This document shows positions 62,274 through 64,000 of a DNA stretch of 64,000 bases, piece by piece (position 1 is the first letter of the stretch; every line of letters starts with the position of its first letter). Both the position numbers and the translations under genes were made by a program. The notes under the pieces were generated by a model, which was given only the letters and a program-made list of their open reading frames with translations, ran no database searches and was not told where the DNA came from. Source of the DNA: Pseudomonadota bacterium (GTDB taxonomy: Bacteria > Myxococcota_A > Polyangia > Polyangiales > Polyangiaceae); assembly GCA_023431345.1 (NCBI GenBank), contig JAEYWK010000097.1, forward strand, positions 5,261 to 69,260. Direction: 5' to 3'.

Positions 62274-63806
62274 CTACAAACCGAAGAACTGGCGGATGCC
62301 GCTGAGGATGCGAATGTTCTCGCGGCTGAGGCGCTGGTCCTGCGCTTCGAGGTCGATGCCGCGCGCCGCGTCGAGCTCCAAGCGTCGAGCGGCCAAGATT
62401 TCGGAGATGCGCTCGGCGATGGCCGGGCGTCGCTGCAAGATCTCCTGAAAGCCGGCCTTGTCGACGCGCAGGCACTCGACCTCGGTGAGGGCCACCACGG
62501 TGGCCTCGCGCGGCTGACCCGTCATCAGCGCCATCTCACCGAAGAAGCTGGGCGCCTTGAGCACGGCTACGCGCCGCTCGCCCTCTGGGGTCGACACTCG
62601 CACCTCGACCTGGCCTTTGGCCAGCACGTAGAGCCAGTTGGCTTCTGCACCCTGACGGGTGATCACTTCGGCGCGGCCGAACGGCGTGCTGCGCGCCTCC
62701 TGCGCCAAGGCGCGCCGCTCGGCGAGGTCCAGCGGCTCGAACAGCTCGACGTCGTCGAGCGCACGCAGCTTCTCTTGGAGCGCGCGCTCCGCTTTGCGCT
62801 CGGCTCGCTCGCTGTCTTCCTGAGAGATGAACAAGGCCGCCGCCGGGATCGCCAGCGGGATATCGGCGCGCTTGAGCGCCGAGTAAACGCGCTCGCGCAC
62901 GTCGGAGTTGGTGGTGTCGTTGCGCCACAAGTCGTCGATCCAGTAGCGGACCGCGTACAGCACGTAGCCGTCGCGATTCTCTCGAGCCAAATCGTTGCAG
63001 ATGCAGTTGGCGGCGGGGCGCGAGACCACGCCCGTGATCGGCGCCGCCAGCAGGGCGTGGTTGACGACGCTGATCACGTCCGCGGGCGAGAACCGGAAAT
63101 CCACGCAAAAATACACCCACTGGCGGTGGGGGACGGACTGGCCATCGCGCTTGCCCAGCACCTTGATCGCCTGACCCATGAGCAGCCCGTTCGGTACGAT
63201 CAGGGTGTCGGAGTCGCGGGTTTCGAGCACGGTGTGGCGCCAGCGCACCTTCTTGACCTGGGCCTGCTGCTTGTTCTCGAACTCGATCCAGTCGCCCTCT
63301 TTGAATGACTCGTCCACTTGCAGCGCGAGCCCGCCGACGACGTTGCCCAGCGTGGCCTGGAGCGACAAACCGATCACCGCGGTCACCACCGCCGACGTCG
63401 CGATGATGCTGGTCAGGTTGACTCCCCCGTGATGCATGAGCCAGCCCGCGGCCACGACGTACGCCGCGCCGACCGTGAGGTCATGCAAGATGTCGGGAAA
63501 ATCCCAGCGCGCGATGGGTAGGAGCAGGTCGAACAGCGCCAGCGCCGAGAGATTGATGATCAGCAGCACGCGCAAGAGATCGCTCGCCAGCGCGAAGCCT
63601 TCGGCGACTTCTTGAAAGCCCGTCTGGGCGACGCCCAAGTTGGCGAAGAGGACGCCGACGTACAGGGCGAAGAGCACCACGCTGCGGCGCAGTCGGCGGC
63701 GTGACGCCGCGGGCACGAGCCGCGTGATGCCCGCCAAAACGACGATGATTGCCGCGAAAATCGCGATCCTCAAGAGGTGCTGTGTCACCGGGGCGCACCC
63801 TACCAC
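62274..63806 (-). CDS. MscS-type channel with C-terminal cyclic-nucleotide-binding domain
   Basis: The protein starts at GTG 63806 or GTG 63788, about 510 residues. After several N-terminal transmembrane helices comes the MscS core (residues ~140-240: VIGLSLQATLGNVVGGLALQ, DESFKEGDWIEFENKQQAQV, LIVPNGLLMGQAIKV). A cyclic-nucleotide-binding domain follows at ~385-500, with an intact phosphate-binding cassette (FFGEMALMTGQPREATVVAL: Glu and Arg present). Such fusions are called bCNG channels. They usually keep weak mechanosensitivity and may be gated by cAMP or cGMP. It is followed by the VTT protein gene. Confidence 0.92.
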   Translation of the reverse strand: MVGCAPVTQHLLRIAIFAAIIVVLAGITRLVPAASRRRLRRSVVLFALYVGVLFANLGVAQTGFQEVAEGFALASDLLRVLLIINLSALALFDLLLPIARWDFPDILHDLTVGAAYVVAAGWLMHHGGVNLTSIIATSAVVTAVIGLSLQATLGNVVGGLALQVDESFKEGDWIEFENKQQAQVKKVRWRHTVLETRDSDTLIVPNGLLMGQAIKVLGKRDGQSVPHRQWVYFCVDFRFSPADVISVVNHALLAAPITGVVSRPAANCICNDLARENRDGYVLYAVRYWIDDLWRNDTTNSDVRERVYSALKRADIPLAIPAAALFISQEDSERAERKAERALQEKLRALDDVELFEPLDLAERRALAQEARSTPFGRAEVITRQGAEANWLYVLAKGQVEVRVSTPEGERRVAVLKAPSFFGEMALMTGQPREATVVALTEVECLRVDKAGFQEILQRRPAIAERISEILAARRLELDAARGIDLEAQDQRLSRENIRILSGIRQFFGL

Positions 63807-63869
63807 AAGCGCCTCTCGAGGCCCGTGGGCGGCGCGGCGACGGCGAGGGCGCGCGGGTAGGTGCGGCGC

Positions 63870-63930
63870 GGGACTAGGGAGTGTCCCTAAATTGCTGGTC
63901 TCGGCGTAAACGTGCCCGTGCCCGTGCCCG
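63870..63930. repeat. Right-edge non-coding repeats: GTGCCC tandem repeat and short hairpin
   Basis: A hairpin GGGAC/GTCCC (63870-63887) precedes AAATTGC. Three copies of CGTGCC follow (63911-63928). No coding frame with family content was seen from 63807 to the window end. The segment may belong to an intergenic repeat family of this genome. Confidence 0.4.
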
Positions 63931-64000
63931 TCTGTCGATCCTGCAGAAGTTTCTGAGTGAGATCGATCGGTTAGGCCGAGCGGTGCGTCGACCCCTTGCC

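Overview
The window is 64 kb of very GC-rich DNA (my impression is 65-70% GC; not counted) with dense bacterial coding. Several traits point to Myxococcota, probably a Polyangia-type genome. Many lipoproteins carry long Gly/Ser/Ala linkers after the lipobox. There is a DUF1552 plus DUF1592/DUF1588 pair, an HRDVTPPN-type Ser/Thr kinase, and DUF4388, Roadblock, DUF4398 and DUF3829 proteins. No rRNA, tRNA, CRISPR array or intact insertion sequence was recognised. Starts were re-chosen from family alignments, Shine-Dalgarno sites and gene overlaps, because GC-rich frames extend many open frames upstream.

Layout. (1) 1-714, minus strand: the N-terminus of a molybdopterin oxidoreductase of the assimilatory nitrate reductase type runs off the left edge, preceded by a small winged-helix protein; each is fronted by a perfect dyad. 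(2) 827-4729: a DUF3943 protein, divergent from a Tat-exported DUF1552 protein that overlaps a DUF1592/DUF1588 lipoprotein. (3) 5050-14396: a five-gene plus-strand operon holding two copies of the circularly permuted ATP-grasp / alpha-E / transglutaminase module, one split and one fused, with a DUF2126 fusion, closed by a strong hairpin. (4) 14511-22825: amt, a DUF4388/Roadblock pair, then an outer-membrane protein with nrtABCD-type nitrate ABC genes behind a 414-base structured leader. Nitrogen acquisition genes therefore flank the ATP-grasp operon on both sides. (5) 22969-32981: membrane glycosyltransferase, yebC, rhodanese/LysR divergent pair, coaBC with a CPBP protease, a CBM96-like lipoprotein, and feoAB with a DNA glycosylase behind a Fur-like dyad. 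(6) 33067-43141: Ser/Thr kinase, MocR regulator with operator-like repeats, hemD, a cobalamin riboswitch controlling two secreted lipoproteins, a YtkA-like protein with an outer-membrane protein, an MBL hydrolase and a vWA lipoprotein. (7) 43209-44616: a core-only threonyl-tRNA synthetase preceded by a promoter, a 23-residue leader peptide with six consecutive Thr codons, and a hairpin that hides the synthetase Shine-Dalgarno. (8) 44638-63806: P450 coupled to a lipoprotein, HELGH metalloprotease, ddl overlapping a GH3 glucosidase, fadN-fadA, response regulator, a probably frameshifted lipoprotein, DUF4398 and OmpA proteins, a PaaK-like adenylating enzyme, DUF3829 lipoprotein, VTT membrane protein and an MscS channel with a cyclic-nucleotide domain.

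The most unusual items are the Thr leader peptide with its SD-sequestering hairpin, the cobalamin riboswitch in front of lipoproteins with no recognised B12 domain, and the duplicated ATP-grasp/alpha-E/transglutaminase operon embedded among nitrogen uptake genes.
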